Assembly (NCBI RefSeq): GCF_009017415.1
Contig: NC_092408.1
Location: 1,054,001 to 1,118,000 of the forward strand
Length of the DNA stretch: 64,000 bases
Source: Aspergillus flavus
Taxonomy: Eukaryota > Ascomycota > Eurotiomycetes > Eurotiales > Aspergillaceae
Reading direction: 5' to 3'
The notes below the pieces were generated by a model that saw only the letters and a list, made by a program, of their open reading frames with translations, did not search any database and was not told the DNA's origin. The number at the start of each line of letters is the position of its first letter. The stretch's first letter is position 1. This document shows positions 41,808-52,620 of the stretch, piece by piece. The position numbers were made by a program, and so were the translations under genes.

Positions 41808-43778
41808 TTTGTTTGTTTGGAGGATACCAATTTGAGGGTTAGCTAGAAGTTCTCAGGGGGTAATGGGTGGGGTGCGACGGTTTAATATTCCAAAGCCCTA
41901 TTAAACAAGGCTGAGGTTCGGATTCCTAGAATAGAGGGTATTAAAGCTATACGAAGTGATCTACAAGGCCTTGTGGGTCACTCAAGGGCAAACACGAGGG
42001 TTGATTGTGCCCTGTGGACCTAAGGAAGTCTGAGGAGGTTGTCATTGGGTATTAGCGGTCATGACATGGGGTAAGGTCACAGACTGAGATATAACATTGG
42101 ATGTAGCTTTCTCACAATGTTAAACGGTGGGTCGGTTCTGCTGCCCTTAAGTTGTTATACGAGAAAGGCTCGTATTGATGAATTCGCAGATCACGAGAAA
42201 GTTGATATATGACGTACTGTAGGGGGCCAAAAGAAGTTTGACGCCAACAGCACTACATCATTAGAATGCGGTTTTTTGGTCGAGACAGAATGGGCGGCAC
42301 AATCCTCAAAGACTGATCTTTTCCTGGAGCGCAGTCTTGAATTCTTCATGTCCAGGAACCAACCCAACTTGGGCCTAATGAGCCAAGGTGATTCATTAGT
42401 GCAACAAGTAGACAAAGTCGCAATGCCGTCTCCAGCTACCGGCAAAATGGACTCGACAATTGGCATACAGTAGTTCTGCAAATGGGCTGTCTCAGCGAAA
42501 TAATCCTATCCAAACAGGTTATCAACTATACATAATGAATGCACCTGGGGGCAGAGGAGCGTCGCAAAGGATGAGGGAAAGAGTTAAACTAAAGAAGGAT
42601 ACGAGCGATACTTTCTCCACAAACAGATATGATCGCCATGCCTGGTGGAGAGCATCTCTATCTCCATGACATTCAGATCATTTACCCGCAACTTCAGGAA
42701 TACAAATCGAATTCACGGTCTCACTTGAACCCTACAGACATAGCTTCGGTGTCCGCGGACAAAGAGCCGGTACCCCTAGCACGCACTTGGGAATAGGTCT
42801 AGTGCGCTATCAACTCGGCACAAGCGCATGCGCCAATACGGCCCCATACCTGCTGGCGGAAAAGCATGTCATTGGCTAACATGATAGGTGCTTCCATATT
42901 ACAGACAACTTAGGCATCATATGACCCCGATGTAACACCGTCCCTTGCTCCACTTTGAACTCGCATTTGGTTGGATTCGGTTGCGTTACCAGAGAGAACA
43001 AAATGCGATCTTTAGGCATCCAGATTGTGTTGGCGTGTCTCTGCTCGAATGCCTTTTAGACATATTAGGGCTTGCAGGTTTCAGTTGACATGGATAGTTG
43101 AATCTTGAACCTCTCTCTGATTTTGTGTTCTCATAAGTTGACAAGGGTGATATAGCGCAAATATTACTTGTTATGATAGCTGGATGCTGTCTTTTCTGAT
43201 AGTCGGGTGGTTTGGGCCATTCTTTTAGAATTAAACCGTTTGAACTATCCGTTCAAGGACCCACATCGAAATATGTTTCAGACTCTCAATTTAGTCGCTA
43301 GGCACAAAATAGCATTGAGTCAATCAGATACAATGTCAGTATTTCCTTTACTTCCCGGTTTCGACTCCCTTGCAGCATTTAACATATTTAGTAGTCAAAC
43401 TTGCTGGGGTTAAGTGTAGTGCTGGTTGGTATGTGTCAAAGTATATATTATGACCAAGAGAGGCGTTCTGGAGTTGACGAGGAGGACAAGGTGATCTTGA
43501 ACCACAACTCCCGCTATCCAAAACACAAGTCATAGCTTCATAATCAATCCGATAGATCGATAGATCGATAGGCAACGAAATCAAATCGCGGGGTTCCCCA
43601 AGGAAGGGTTCCGCGCGCCCCGAGGCAAACCGTCGGACTCAATTCCGACGTTCCGAGCGGAGATATCTCGCTTATCTCGATTGGGAAACAGTTACGCTGG
43701 CTTCATGCATAATAAGCGCGCCTCTTCCTACCTTTCGTCCTCTTTTTTCCTCAGACTATCAACAGATCCAAATTAACC
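41808..43778. other. Intergenic, no supported gene; promoter of the amine oxidase at the right end
   Basis: Short frames (42191-42481, 42460-42669, 43207-43413) carry no domain. The last 150 bp contain an inverted repeat and a GATA site listed separately. Confidence 0.5.
43631..43677. promoter_or_regulatory. Inverted repeat plus GATA site upstream of the amine oxidase
   Basis: CGTCGGA (43631-43637) and TCCGACG (43644-43650) form a perfect 7-bp inverted repeat that contains CGG-N8-CCG, the form bound by many Zn2Cys6 dimers. TTATCT (reverse AGATAA) follows at 43672-43677. They lie 100-150 bp upstream of the start codon, where an amine-catabolic gene would be expected to answer to AreA-type nitrogen control (inference). 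Confidence 0.45.
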
Positions 43779-45953
43779 ATGGCGCCTCATCCCCTTGCCA
43801 TTCTCTCCGAGGAGGAGACAAACATTGCCCGCGAGGTTGTTGTCGCTGCACACCCAAACACAGTTCTCCACTTCCGTGAGATTTACTTGTCGGAACCCCC
43901 GAAAGAGCAACTCCAAGAGTTCCTGGCTATCGAACATGCAGGACGTCTCAGTCCAACTACGCCTCGCCCCCCTCGGCTGGCTTTGTGTCAGTACGATGTG
44001 ATTAGCGGTGACCGCATTCCAGTCTATCAAGAGGCGGAGGTCGATGTGAATACCCGCAAGCGTGTGCAGCACAAAATTATTGGAAAGGAGCACCATGCTG
44101 CTTTGACTTTGTACGTCTCGAATGGATTCATTGATTGTTGACAAAAGATTAACATGAGTGACAGGGCCGAATTCGAGGTCTTGGTCGAACGGTGTTTCGC
44201 TTCCCCACTGTTCCAGAAAGCCATGGAGGACTTTGACCTCCCCAAGGGCTTTGAGGTTGTCATTGAGCCATGGCCATACGGTGGACGTGACCACTCCGAT
44301 CCCAACCGGCGTTTCTTCCAGGCTTTGTGCTTTGCGACAAATACCACTAAGAATAACGAGGATGCCAACTTCTACTCTTATCCTCTGCCCATCATCCCTG
44401 TCATGGATGCCACCACCCAAGAAATTGTCCGCATTGACCGTCCCGCGACCGGAGGTAAGGGTGAGGGATTGCATGAGCAGACCTTCTCCCGAGACATTAT
44501 CGGCCATTGCAAGGACTCCGACTATGTACCAGAACTGCTGCCGAACGGAAGCCGGAAGGACTTAAAGCCACTGAACGTCGTGCAGCCGGAGGGCCCTTCA
44601 TTCAAGATCACCAATGAGTCACTTGTCGAATGGCAGAAGTGGCGGTTCCGTGTCGCATTCAACCCGCGTGAGGGTGCGACAATTCACGATGTCTGGTATG
44701 ATGGCCGCAGTGTCATGTACCGACTGGCTATTAGTGAGATGGTGAGTCAACCAACTTTGGGCCCACCCGCAGGAAGGTACTGACAATAGCAGACGGTCCC
44801 ATACGCCGATCCCAGGCCTCCATATCACCGTAAGCAGGCTTTCGACTTCGGTGATGGTGGCGGTGGTAACATGGCCAACAACCTGTCCATCGGTTGTGAT
44901 TGCCTGGGTGTCATCAAATACTTCGATGCCGTCATCACCGGTGCGGACGGCAAGGCCCAGAAGCTGCCCAACGCAATCTGCTTGCACGAACAGGACAACG
45001 GCATTGGTTGGAAGCATTCCAACTGGCGGACCGGCCGTGCTGTGGTGACTCGCCACCGGGAGCTCGTCGTGCAGTTCATCATCACCCTCGCTAACTATGA
45101 GTACATATTCGCGTACAAGTTCGACCAAGCAGGAGGTATTACGGTCGAGTCGCGTGCCACGGGTATCTTGAACGTGGTCAACATTGACCCCGGCAAGACG
45201 AGCGATTACGGAAACGTGGTCAGTGGAGGTGTTCTGGCCCAGAACCATCAGCATATCTTCTGTGTTCGTATGGATCCTGCCGTCGATGGAGCAAACAATT
45301 CCGTTGTCATTGAAGAATCACATCCCGTACCCATGAACGAAGCCACCAACCCCAACGGTAACTACTACAAGGTCACGAATCAGACGATTGAGCGCGCCAC
45401 CTATCTGGATGCCGCCCCGCAGCTGAACAGAGTGGTTAAGATGGTCAACCCCAACAAGACCAACCCAATTAGTCAGAAGCCTGTGGCATACAAATTCACA
45501 CCCTTAGCCACCCAGACGCTCTTGGCGGATCCGAACTCCATCCAGGCTAGGCGTGCCCAGTTTGCCCAGCACCATGTCTGGGTCACCAAGTACCGTGACG
45601 CTGAGCTGTATGCTGGCGGTCGCTACACGCTCCAGAGCCAGGTAGAGGTGGACGGTGTGGCCGACGCCGTCAAGCGAGGGGACGCCGTCGACAACACTGA
45701 TGTCGTGGTCTGGAGCACGTTCGGTATCACCCATAACCCTCGTGTTGAGGATTGGCCCGTTATGTAAGTTGACCACGTTTCTACATTATTGAAAACGCTA
45801 TGCTAACAAATAAACAGGCCAGTCGAGATCTTCCAGCTCATGATCCGCCCATCGGACTTCTTCACCGAGAACCCAGCGATCGACGTTCCGTCCGGCAAGA
45901 ATGCTGCCTCCCGCGTCGTTCAGTCGGAGTGCTGCCGGAACTCGCATATTTAG
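43779..45953 (+). CDS. Copper amine oxidase
   Basis: Four exons: 43779-44110, 44165-44741, 44793-45763 and 45818-45953, 671 residues. Introns are 54, 51 and 54 nt; the last has a TGCTAAC branch. The family's layout is complete. An N2/N3-type region comes first (HPLAILSEEE, PPRLALCQYDV). The catalytic beta-sandwich then carries the topaquinone site, LANYEYIF (N-Y-E/D-Y, about residue 404, the first Tyr becoming TPQ), the copper-binding HQHIF pair (about residue 455) and a third His candidate in ITHNPRVEDWPVM. CLHEQDNGIGWKHSNWR and the TVPYADPRPPYH substrate-channel segment are also typical. It deaminates primary amines to aldehydes with release of ammonia and hydrogen peroxide. There is no signal peptide and no SKL-type peroxisomal tail (it ends NSHI), so localisation is open. 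Full length and apparently functional. Confidence 0.95.
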
Positions 45954-46359
45954 GTACTGGGTAAGGTTATGCTCGAGTTGATGATTTCTTTCTATCTGTA
46001 CAGTACATAGTTAGCGTTGGACTTGGCAGTTGGTGTACGGTCGGACTGTCAACGTAAATAGGCCGATTTGGAATTTCGAGCGAATAACGGTTGGAGCTAT
46101 GAATTGAATTCTGGTACATTTCAAGGACTTTATTCCGACTATTCTTTTTTTGGTTATTCCATATCAGCCTTATGTGAAATAGGAATTGGCGAAAGAGTAG
46201 ATCTATATTATTAAGGCCAAGATTAAAGATAGGGTAGGGAAATGGGGCATTTAGCATCAGACGTCAGGGTCATCACAGGGGGTCTAGGTCCAAGAGTCTA
46301 GACCGCATCCTGCCTTCCACAGCATAGTAAGTCATAGTGAGGGCACAGAGGTTGGTACT
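45954..46359. other. Convergent intergenic spacer
   Basis: 3' flanks of the amine oxidase and the HET gene; nothing further recognised. Confidence 0.6.
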
Positions 46360-49338
46360 CTATGTCAAAGCAAAGACCTCCTCCGGGCCCAATGTCTTTC
46401 CACTCTTGCAGTCCACTAGTCCCTCACCATCCATCTTACCATGAACATAAGCTTCACCAATTACCTTAAAACAGTGCTGTGTCGACTTTCTGGAGACCTC
46501 TCTTAGGACCAGAGGCACGCTGCAACCATATAAGATACAGATGAAATCCCCTTTCTTGGTACCTGGTGGACAGAGACCAAACAGACCATCTTGGAATGCG
46601 AACTCTGCATCATCTGGACGACCCGATGTTGACGCCTTGTCTGCATTTTTCGACCTTTGTATTTCTTGAGTGGTATCCACTCGGTCAGTTCTCATGACTG
46701 CCCTGAAGAACTTTCTGTTCCAGGTAATATTGCGGACTCGAGTGAGGTAGCCGCGAAGCATATCTGATGGACCTTGCAGCAGCTGACCAACATTGAGGTC
46801 TCCGTGATTAAAGGTATCGGCAATCTCTAAACATCGCAGACATGCTCTTTGATACCAGGCGGGTGGGATCTGGCCCTCGGAGTCTCTATCTGCTATCAGC
46901 GTCCGCCATATGTGGTCTGGTACACTTTCAGGGCTCTTGCTAATTCCTGGCCAGCCACCTATGCCCCGTAGTGAAGTCCGAGGAATTAGGCCTGGGGCAT
47001 TCACTAAAGAGACATCATCAACAATGGCCAGCTTGAACCCCTCCACCCACAAGGTCGACGGCCCTTGCATAGCTTCTTCCTCAGGCGATGTCGTCTTTTG
47101 TTGGGCATCCAGTGGCGAGCCGTTTTGTCGGTGAGAACCGTGATCATCTATGTTGGGTGTTACCGATCGAAACTGTCTACCACCAGAAGCGTTATATCGC
47201 GTATTGCCAACGGGTCCTACAAGAGACTCTCCATTTTTTCGCCCCTCATAAACCTCTTCCGGCTCGCCAAACTCGGAATCACGGAGAAGCCGAATCCATG
47301 AGGGCAGGGATCCCTTTGCTTTCTTCGGCGGCATTGCCCAAGAGCGGCAAATAATGTCCAGCGATTTTGAAGTCTCGATACAGTATCTAGTGAAGTTCTC
47401 GTAAACTTCGATCTCATCTAGTCTGTAATCAATGACGAGTTGAGAGGATGGGGTTGGCCGTTTGCCTTGCTTCTTATCGACGTAAACGGAGGTGTCTCGT
47501 GTATCGCTCGCAATGGACACAAGGCTGTACACGATATCGCGGGGATCAGTCGCATCGAATGTGTTTAGAGAGGTAACTAAAGACTCAATTCCCTTGACAG
47601 GTCGGAGGATTTCACCACTTGGTGTTCTTAAAAACAGTCTGCTTGTTGCTTCAAGCAGAATGCTTGCTCCAAACGACTGGACCTCTCCCAATGTCTGGGG
47701 ACCCTCTTTCCAAGTTTCAAAATCGAACAACTCCCTAATCTTGTCCCGAGTCGCTACGAATATCGAAACTGCGTCCGCGAATTCTGCCCATTGAACAGTC
47801 TTCGTACCACAGTGAACTGCTGCCGATCTTGCTAGGGAGATCTCTTGAACAACCCACCGACGAGAGAACCAGCGGTCTCTCATAAGCTCAGCCAAAGCAT
47901 ACCAGTTCCCAGCCTGTTCTTTGTCGTTCGCTAACCTCTCGAGAAACGCGAAGTCCATAAGCTTCGGTATGAATTCCATCGCGCGATCGCTTCTCCCTTC
48001 AGTATCCGCCTCGCCTAGCCATACACACACATGGCTCGCCATCCGGTAGATGGTGGCCATTTGCTGGAGTTGCTCTGTCTTCTCCTTTTGGTCCTCCTGG
48101 TTGATACATACTGCGTCGGCCCACAGAGCGATCGGCACATCCTTTCTTCGTAACCGAAGCAAAGCCAGATAGAGGCTTTTCCGAATGGGCATCTCCTTAG
48201 CGTGTCGTGCAACATATTTCCACTTAAGCGCTTTCTGCTTAGAGCCGGGGAATATCAACAGTCGTTGCTGGTCTAAATCTGTTCCCCAACAATAGGAAAG
48301 TGCGGCATAGTTGACGTTGCGATCTTCATTTAGAGACTTGGCTTGAAGTGTACAGACAAGAGGAAATGACGTGTTCTTCGCAGGATGTAGAACAAGGACC
48401 CTGAATTGACCAGGTTTAATCGCTTCATATGAGAACTGAGGTTGCTTCTTGCCATTATAAGGATTTGCACCGTTGGATGAAACCTTGACCTTGGTCTTCC
48501 GTGGTATTGAGCGCTCAAGATGTAACTCCCTCGCAAACACGTCTCGTATCGCTTTCGCGTGAAGTATCTTTTTCCTGATCTTCTCGGCCTTGATAAGCTT
48601 TTTCCCAATCTTCGTCCATGCCCGCTGTATTTTATCTTCGTTGCCTGACAGTAAGACCTCCAACTGCTGGCTGCGTTCTTGTGCACGGATTGTCGGCCCT
48701 CCGTTGTGATCCTCGGGCGCCTTTCCAGACACCTTATTTGCTTGTGTTGTCGTCTTTGTGTTGTTATTCCCTGGCACCATCTCAATCACTTTCTTTGCTT
48801 CTGTGGTTACCCCAAGGTTGCGATCTTCCAGGGCTTTTTGAAGCACCTTCTCCACCTCGCTGACCGTATCCCTGTTCTCTTCTTTCAACCGCTTCTCTTT
48901 ATTTTCCCACCGGATGATATCCGGCAACCCCTCAATCTTGTTGTCCTTTCCCAGAGACTTCAGTCGATTAAGAGTTTTGACCCGTCTGTCGCGAAGCTTT
49001 GCTAATATCTCATTTGCCTGTTCCACCTGCTTCGGAAGGCCCTGCCGTCTCCCTCCAGTCGAATCACTATTCGGGCTCCTAAATGCCAAACGGCCAGGCT
49101 GAACTTTAGTCTTCTCAGGCAAGAGTGGCAACGCGGTCCGCTTACTCCGACCCTCCGCCGCAGAGGAAGCCTTATACCCCTCGGCACCCTCAGGTGAATC
49201 GGAAGCGTCGCCAGAATCTGAGGGATCGGACAAATTCTCCGAGTCGGAGGATTCAGAAACAGATGAATCGGAAAGGGGGGCAATGGTGATTGTCCTGAAG
49301 CGGTTGGAATGAATATGACCTGGACGTGAGCCCTGCAT
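46360..49338 (-). CDS. HET-domain (heterokaryon incompatibility) protein, long form
   Basis: A single exon of 992 residues with an ATG at 49338; a TATATAAG element lies about 90 nt upstream. The first 300 residues are low-complexity: a Ser/Asp/Glu run (SDSSVSESSDSENLSDPSDS) followed by a Lys/Glu-rich probable coiled coil. The HET domain begins near residue 340 with YAALSYCWG, continues with LWADAVCINQEDQKEKTEQL near 405 and YRMASHVCVWLG, and ends with RWVVQEISLAR near 497. The C-terminus has the usual final HET-protein unit (FICILYGCSVPLVLREVSRK, then GEAYVHGKMDGE). HET proteins trigger cell death on recognition of non-self nuclei. The absence of introns and the long acidic N-terminus are less common. 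The partner locus is unknown. Confidence 0.9.
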   Translation of the reverse strand: MQGSRPGHIHSNRFRTITIAPLSDSSVSESSDSENLSDPSDSGDASDSPEGAEGYKASSAAEGRSKRTALPLLPEKTKVQPGRLAFRSPNSDSTGGRRQGLPKQVEQANEILAKLRDRRVKTLNRLKSLGKDNKIEGLPDIIRWENKEKRLKEENRDTVSEVEKVLQKALEDRNLGVTTEAKKVIEMVPGNNNTKTTTQANKVSGKAPEDHNGGPTIRAQERSQQLEVLLSGNEDKIQRAWTKIGKKLIKAEKIRKKILHAKAIRDVFARELHLERSIPRKTKVKVSSNGANPYNGKKQPQFSYEAIKPGQFRVLVLHPAKNTSFPLVCTLQAKSLNEDRNVNYAALSYCWGTDLDQQRLLIFPGSKQKALKWKYVARHAKEMPIRKSLYLALLRLRRKDVPIALWADAVCINQEDQKEKTEQLQQMATIYRMASHVCVWLGEADTEGRSDRAMEFIPKLMDFAFLERLANDKEQAGNWYALAELMRDRWFSRRWVVQEISLARSAAVHCGTKTVQWAEFADAVSIFVATRDKIRELFDFETWKEGPQTLGEVQSFGASILLEATSRLFLRTPSGEILRPVKGIESLVTSLNTFDATDPRDIVYSLVSIASDTRDTSVYVDKKQGKRPTPSSQLVIDYRLDEIEVYENFTRYCIETSKSLDIICRSWAMPPKKAKGSLPSWIRLLRDSEFGEPEEVYEGRKNGESLVGPVGNTRYNASGGRQFRSVTPNIDDHGSHRQNGSPLDAQQKTTSPEEEAMQGPSTLWVEGFKLAIVDDVSLVNAPGLIPRTSLRGIGGWPGISKSPESVPDHIWRTLIADRDSEGQIPPAWYQRACLRCLEIADTFNHGDLNVGQLLQGPSDMLRGYLTRVRNITWNRKFFRAVMRTDRVDTTQEIQRSKNADKASTSGRPDDAEFAFQDGLFGLCPPGTKKGDFICILYGCSVPLVLREVSRKSTQHCFKVIGEAYVHGKMDGEGLVDCKSGKTLGPEEVFALT

Positions 49339-49748
49339 TTTGGCAATGTTTTGTCTTCACATGGAAGTTGTAAAGGATGCAGAATTCGAAAGCACCCCAA
49401 CTCCTCTGTTCCGGATACACAACTTATATAGGGTGTTGCCATGAGGGGTAAATGCGCAGCGAGGTCTCGATTCGTAGAATCGTAGTACCCTAATGCAAGC
49501 CAATGCTTAGTCTCGAATGCGGGGTGGTTTTGCTGAGGATTCATTGGGTAGGCTTCTTCTTGGGCTGATACGAGTCGCTTGCATCTCGCGTAAGCATTCA
49601 ATAAAAAAAAAAGGGTAATGTATTCTATTCTTCGACTGCTATTAGCTGGTAAGAACTCAATGTTTGTGATTCCTTCGAGGGGTCACATACGGAATAATTT
49701 GGCTAGCTTTCCCAGTTCACCCACCCCAAAAGAGATTGACTAACATGG
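49339..49748. other. Intergenic
   Basis: Promoter of the HET gene at the left end and 3' flank of the F-box gene. An A-run lies at about 49602-49612. Confidence 0.6.
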
Positions 49749-51269
49749 TCATAAACGAGGAAAATACTCTCTGATATCCCCTCCCTCATACGTCCTCTCC
49801 GAATCCTCCATCTCTAAAGCGTCTAACGACTCGGTATCTGATTGCGCACAAGATTCTTGGCGAAGTACCTGCAGCCACTCCTCCTTCGTCAAGCCGGGCT
49901 TATTATACTCCAGCACTAACCCATGCGGTGAAATCTCATCATGTATCCTATCCATGCGGTCCCATGGATATCCATCCTCTTCCGTACCTGTCCAATAATC
50001 TGGGGTAAATATGATTTTGATCTTCCGTAGTGCGGCCTTTCTCGTTATTGCAGCTCTGGCAACCTGTGTTACCCAGTGCTCTTCTCGTTCTCCAAAGTCT
50101 GTCCAGCTTTCAGAATGCTGGTCATGAACTGTAAAGTCCAGGGTGAAAGTATGCAGGCTGGCACCAAGCAGCAAATCAGCATCCAACGGGGAGAATGTCA
50201 ACCCCTCATCACGATGTGGTCTCCATCCTGCAAGCTGCCATCTTGAGAGTGCGAGGACTTCTAATTTGGGAAAGTCACATGCATTGAAAAGACGTCGGTC
50301 GACTCCGCGAGACAGGGACCCTATATCGATGGACTTTAGAGTATCCTTATGTATTGCCAGCCATTCACTAAGCATAGGAAGGTCTATGTAAAAGGGATTG
50401 TCATAGAAGCTGCCGAGGTAGAAATGTACTAGTGATTTAGGCCAGGCGATAAGCTGCTTAGTTGCCTCAGGACTCTCCCCATAATCAGTCAGTTCCAGGG
50501 AGGTAAATCCTGCGGTCCGGTACTTCTAGGCGCAGGGTCAGTTCTCATATACGGTCACGAGTGGGGCTATCTGGGATACCTTGGGCTCCAGCAGAACAGA
50601 GGTTTCCATACTTGTGGACTCCGGGTAAACCCCGGAGAGGCACAGATTCTGGAGCGATGGTATATCAATTTGCTTTACGACATCGCGTAAAAAAAGGCCG
50701 CCCATCTCGCGACAAAGATCGAGGGAGTGAATTGCGTGCATATGCTGAAGGGCATGCTGGAGCACACTCCAGGCTGATTTGTGACTTGAGTCAAATCCAC
50801 CATGAATGGTCAAGATTTGCACTTTTGTGAGATAAGAGATGAGATCTTTCACCACGAAGAATTCCGAGTCGTCCGCAGGCCTGATATGCCTTATGTGTAT
50901 ATAGAGCTTTCTACAGTGACCCCGGAGTGCTGGATTGCCCTGAAGTGTAAGATGTAACTGCCTTAAAGATCGGTTTGGGGGTCCTGTTTCTACCTTAAGA
51001 TGGCGATAGAGGAGCGGGAGCACGATCGGCGTAAATCGGCAGCATACCAGAGACAGCTGCCTCCATGTGCCATGATTATCCGGACTGTGGTTTGGGTCTG
51101 AGGCAATAATATTTATGATATGGGCGAGGATCTCATGGGGGAGTCTCCAGATGAATGCCTTTTCAGGATCCGGCTTATCACGGTCGACAATAGAGAGGCG
51201 TTTCTGACCAGATGGCCCGAGATAAGTCTGACGAACTGATCTAGCTTTCTGTGATCCACTGAGAAACAT
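49749..51269 (-). CDS. F-box / leucine-rich-like protein
   Basis: Two exons on the minus strand: 50580-51269 and 49749-50525, 488 residues. The 54-nt intron has a GTATCC donor, ACTGACC branch and CCTAG acceptor; nearby alternative donors give introns that are too short. The ATG at 51269 is the first in frame. The F-box is FIWRLPHEILAHIINIIASD...WRQLSLVCCRFTPIVLPLLY (about residues 40-90). The remainder is a series of degenerate LRR-like strands (LTKVQILTIHGGF, IHSLDLCREMGGL, IPSLQNLCLSGVY, LEVLALSRWQLAGW) and an acidic tail (TESLDALEMEDSE). Such proteins are candidate SCF ubiquitin-ligase adaptors, although most fungal expansions of this kind are untested. Confidence 0.75.
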
Positions 51270-51495
51270 GATGTAGAGAAATGGATGATTTGCAAGGGGT
51301 GATGTGGAAAGGGGAGATCGAATGTCGTGTTTACGTCCAGTTCCCCGCAACCCCGCATTGATGGATGCGCGGTTAACACAGTAAATTAGTTAACTATTGA
51401 CAAGAAAGGCAATGGCAATCTAATATGTTTACATGTTATCTAATATTAGTAGATGGGCGAGCGATCCCTCATTTGACTTTAATTCCGACCCTGTC

Positions 51496-52620
51496 TCAGA
51501 TCCTCAGTAGTGCGCCTTTCACCGAACGGCTCAGCTGAGCAGTCCAAAGTGTGTTCTCGTTAAGAATAAACATCTGGCCGCTATGACCAAAGGAAAAGTT
51601 TGCCGCTCCATCTTTGATAAGAATCTTTCCCAAGAGGACGCCACCTGGCGACCAGACGTTTATACCATCTCCACAGCCAGCGTACACGTTGCCATCCATA
51701 TCAAGCTTGATACCATCAGGGACACCCGTATCAGCCATCGCAAAAACACGACGATTGGTGAGAAACTGTTCTCCATTAATACTAGAGACGTCAAAAGCGT
51801 AACTAATGCAGAAAATCAGCAAAGGCAAATCGAGCTTGAACGGGTGAATAAGACAGTTAACATACATGGTGGACGGACCAGTGGGATCATTGGTCCCATC
51901 ACCCAGAGTATATGCTGTATCTGTGATATACACCGTCTTCTCATCCGGCGAGAACGCAATACCATTCGGCCGACCGAATCCATCAGCAACAACGCGCACA
52001 TTCTGGGTGACAGGGTCAAAACGATAGACCTGATTCGGTAGCTGAGGCCTTGGACGGAATCCTTGTTTAGAACCGTAGATGGGATCGGTGAACCAGATCG
52101 ACCCATCGCTATGCACGACCACGTCATTCGGCGAGTTGAATTGCCGACCGTAGAAGCCACTGACGAGTAATTCCGCCTCATAAGGAGCGTCGATTGACAT
52201 CTGGTATAACCCGCTCGGCTCGGTTTGGTTTCCCTGACCGCAGAAGAGGATCCCGTCGCCATGGTTTACGGCTCCGTTCGCCATTGGAATCGTGGTTTTG
52301 ATAACTTCACCGGTAACAGGCAGAGCATTGACCTTGACTTTAGAGATTTGAATAGTCGAATGGTTTGTGACCGGGTCGGTGAAGATGTTGCTGGTTAAGA
52401 ATAACTCGTCAGTAGACGGGATAAAGACGCTCGCTTCGTGCGCAAAAGGGACATCATCGTTCTTGAGAAGGGCCTCGAGCTTAGGAGCCGAGCCGATGAT
52501 GTTGAAGAATCTGTTATCGTGGATCTCAAACGCGGAGGGGATCTGTGAGATATTGGACGCGTGCCCCGGGAAGGTGAGATTGCTGGCCATTGTGAACAGA
52601 GTCTGGTTAATACGTAACAT
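51496..52620 (-). CDS. SMP-30/gluconolactonase-like (lactonohydrolase) protein
   Basis: Two exons: 51866-52620 and 51496-51802, 353 residues. The intron (51803-51865, 63 nt) has a GTATGT donor and CTAATG branch. It is a multiple of three with no in-frame stop, so unspliced RNA would still be translatable with 21 hydrophobic extra residues. The protein is a six-bladed propeller: FNSPNDVVVHSDGSIWFTDP is the hallmark (Asn/Asp calcium ligands). FGRPNGIAFSPDEKTVYITD and VPDGIKLDMDGNVYAGCGDG follow, ending with NFSFG. Family members hydrolyse aldonolactones or other lactones with a bound Ca ion. No convincing signal peptide is seen. An in-frame ATG ten codons later (52590) could be the real start, because a TATA-like AATATAAA lies close to the first ATG. 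Confidence 0.85.
   Translation of the reverse strand: MLRINQTLFTMASNLTFPGHASNISQIPSAFEIHDNRFFNIIGSAPKLEALLKNDDVPFAHEASVFIPSTDELFLTSNIFTDPVTNHSTIQISKVKVNALPVTGEVIKTTIPMANGAVNHGDGILFCGQGNQTEPSGLYQMSIDAPYEAELLVSGFYGRQFNSPNDVVVHSDGSIWFTDPIYGSKQGFRPRPQLPNQVYRFDPVTQNVRVVADGFGRPNGIAFSPDEKTVYITDTAYTLGDGTNDPTGPSTMYVNCLIHPFKLDLPLLIFCISYAFDVSSINGEQFLTNRRVFAMADTGVPDGIKLDMDGNVYAGCGDGINVWSPGGVLLGKILIKDGAANFSFGHSGQMFILNENTLWTAQLSRSVKGALLRI

Noticed and set aside
43773..45254. Minus-strand open frames opposite the amine oxidase (244 and 211 codons)
   Set aside because: They lie antisense to well-supported exons and carry no domains.
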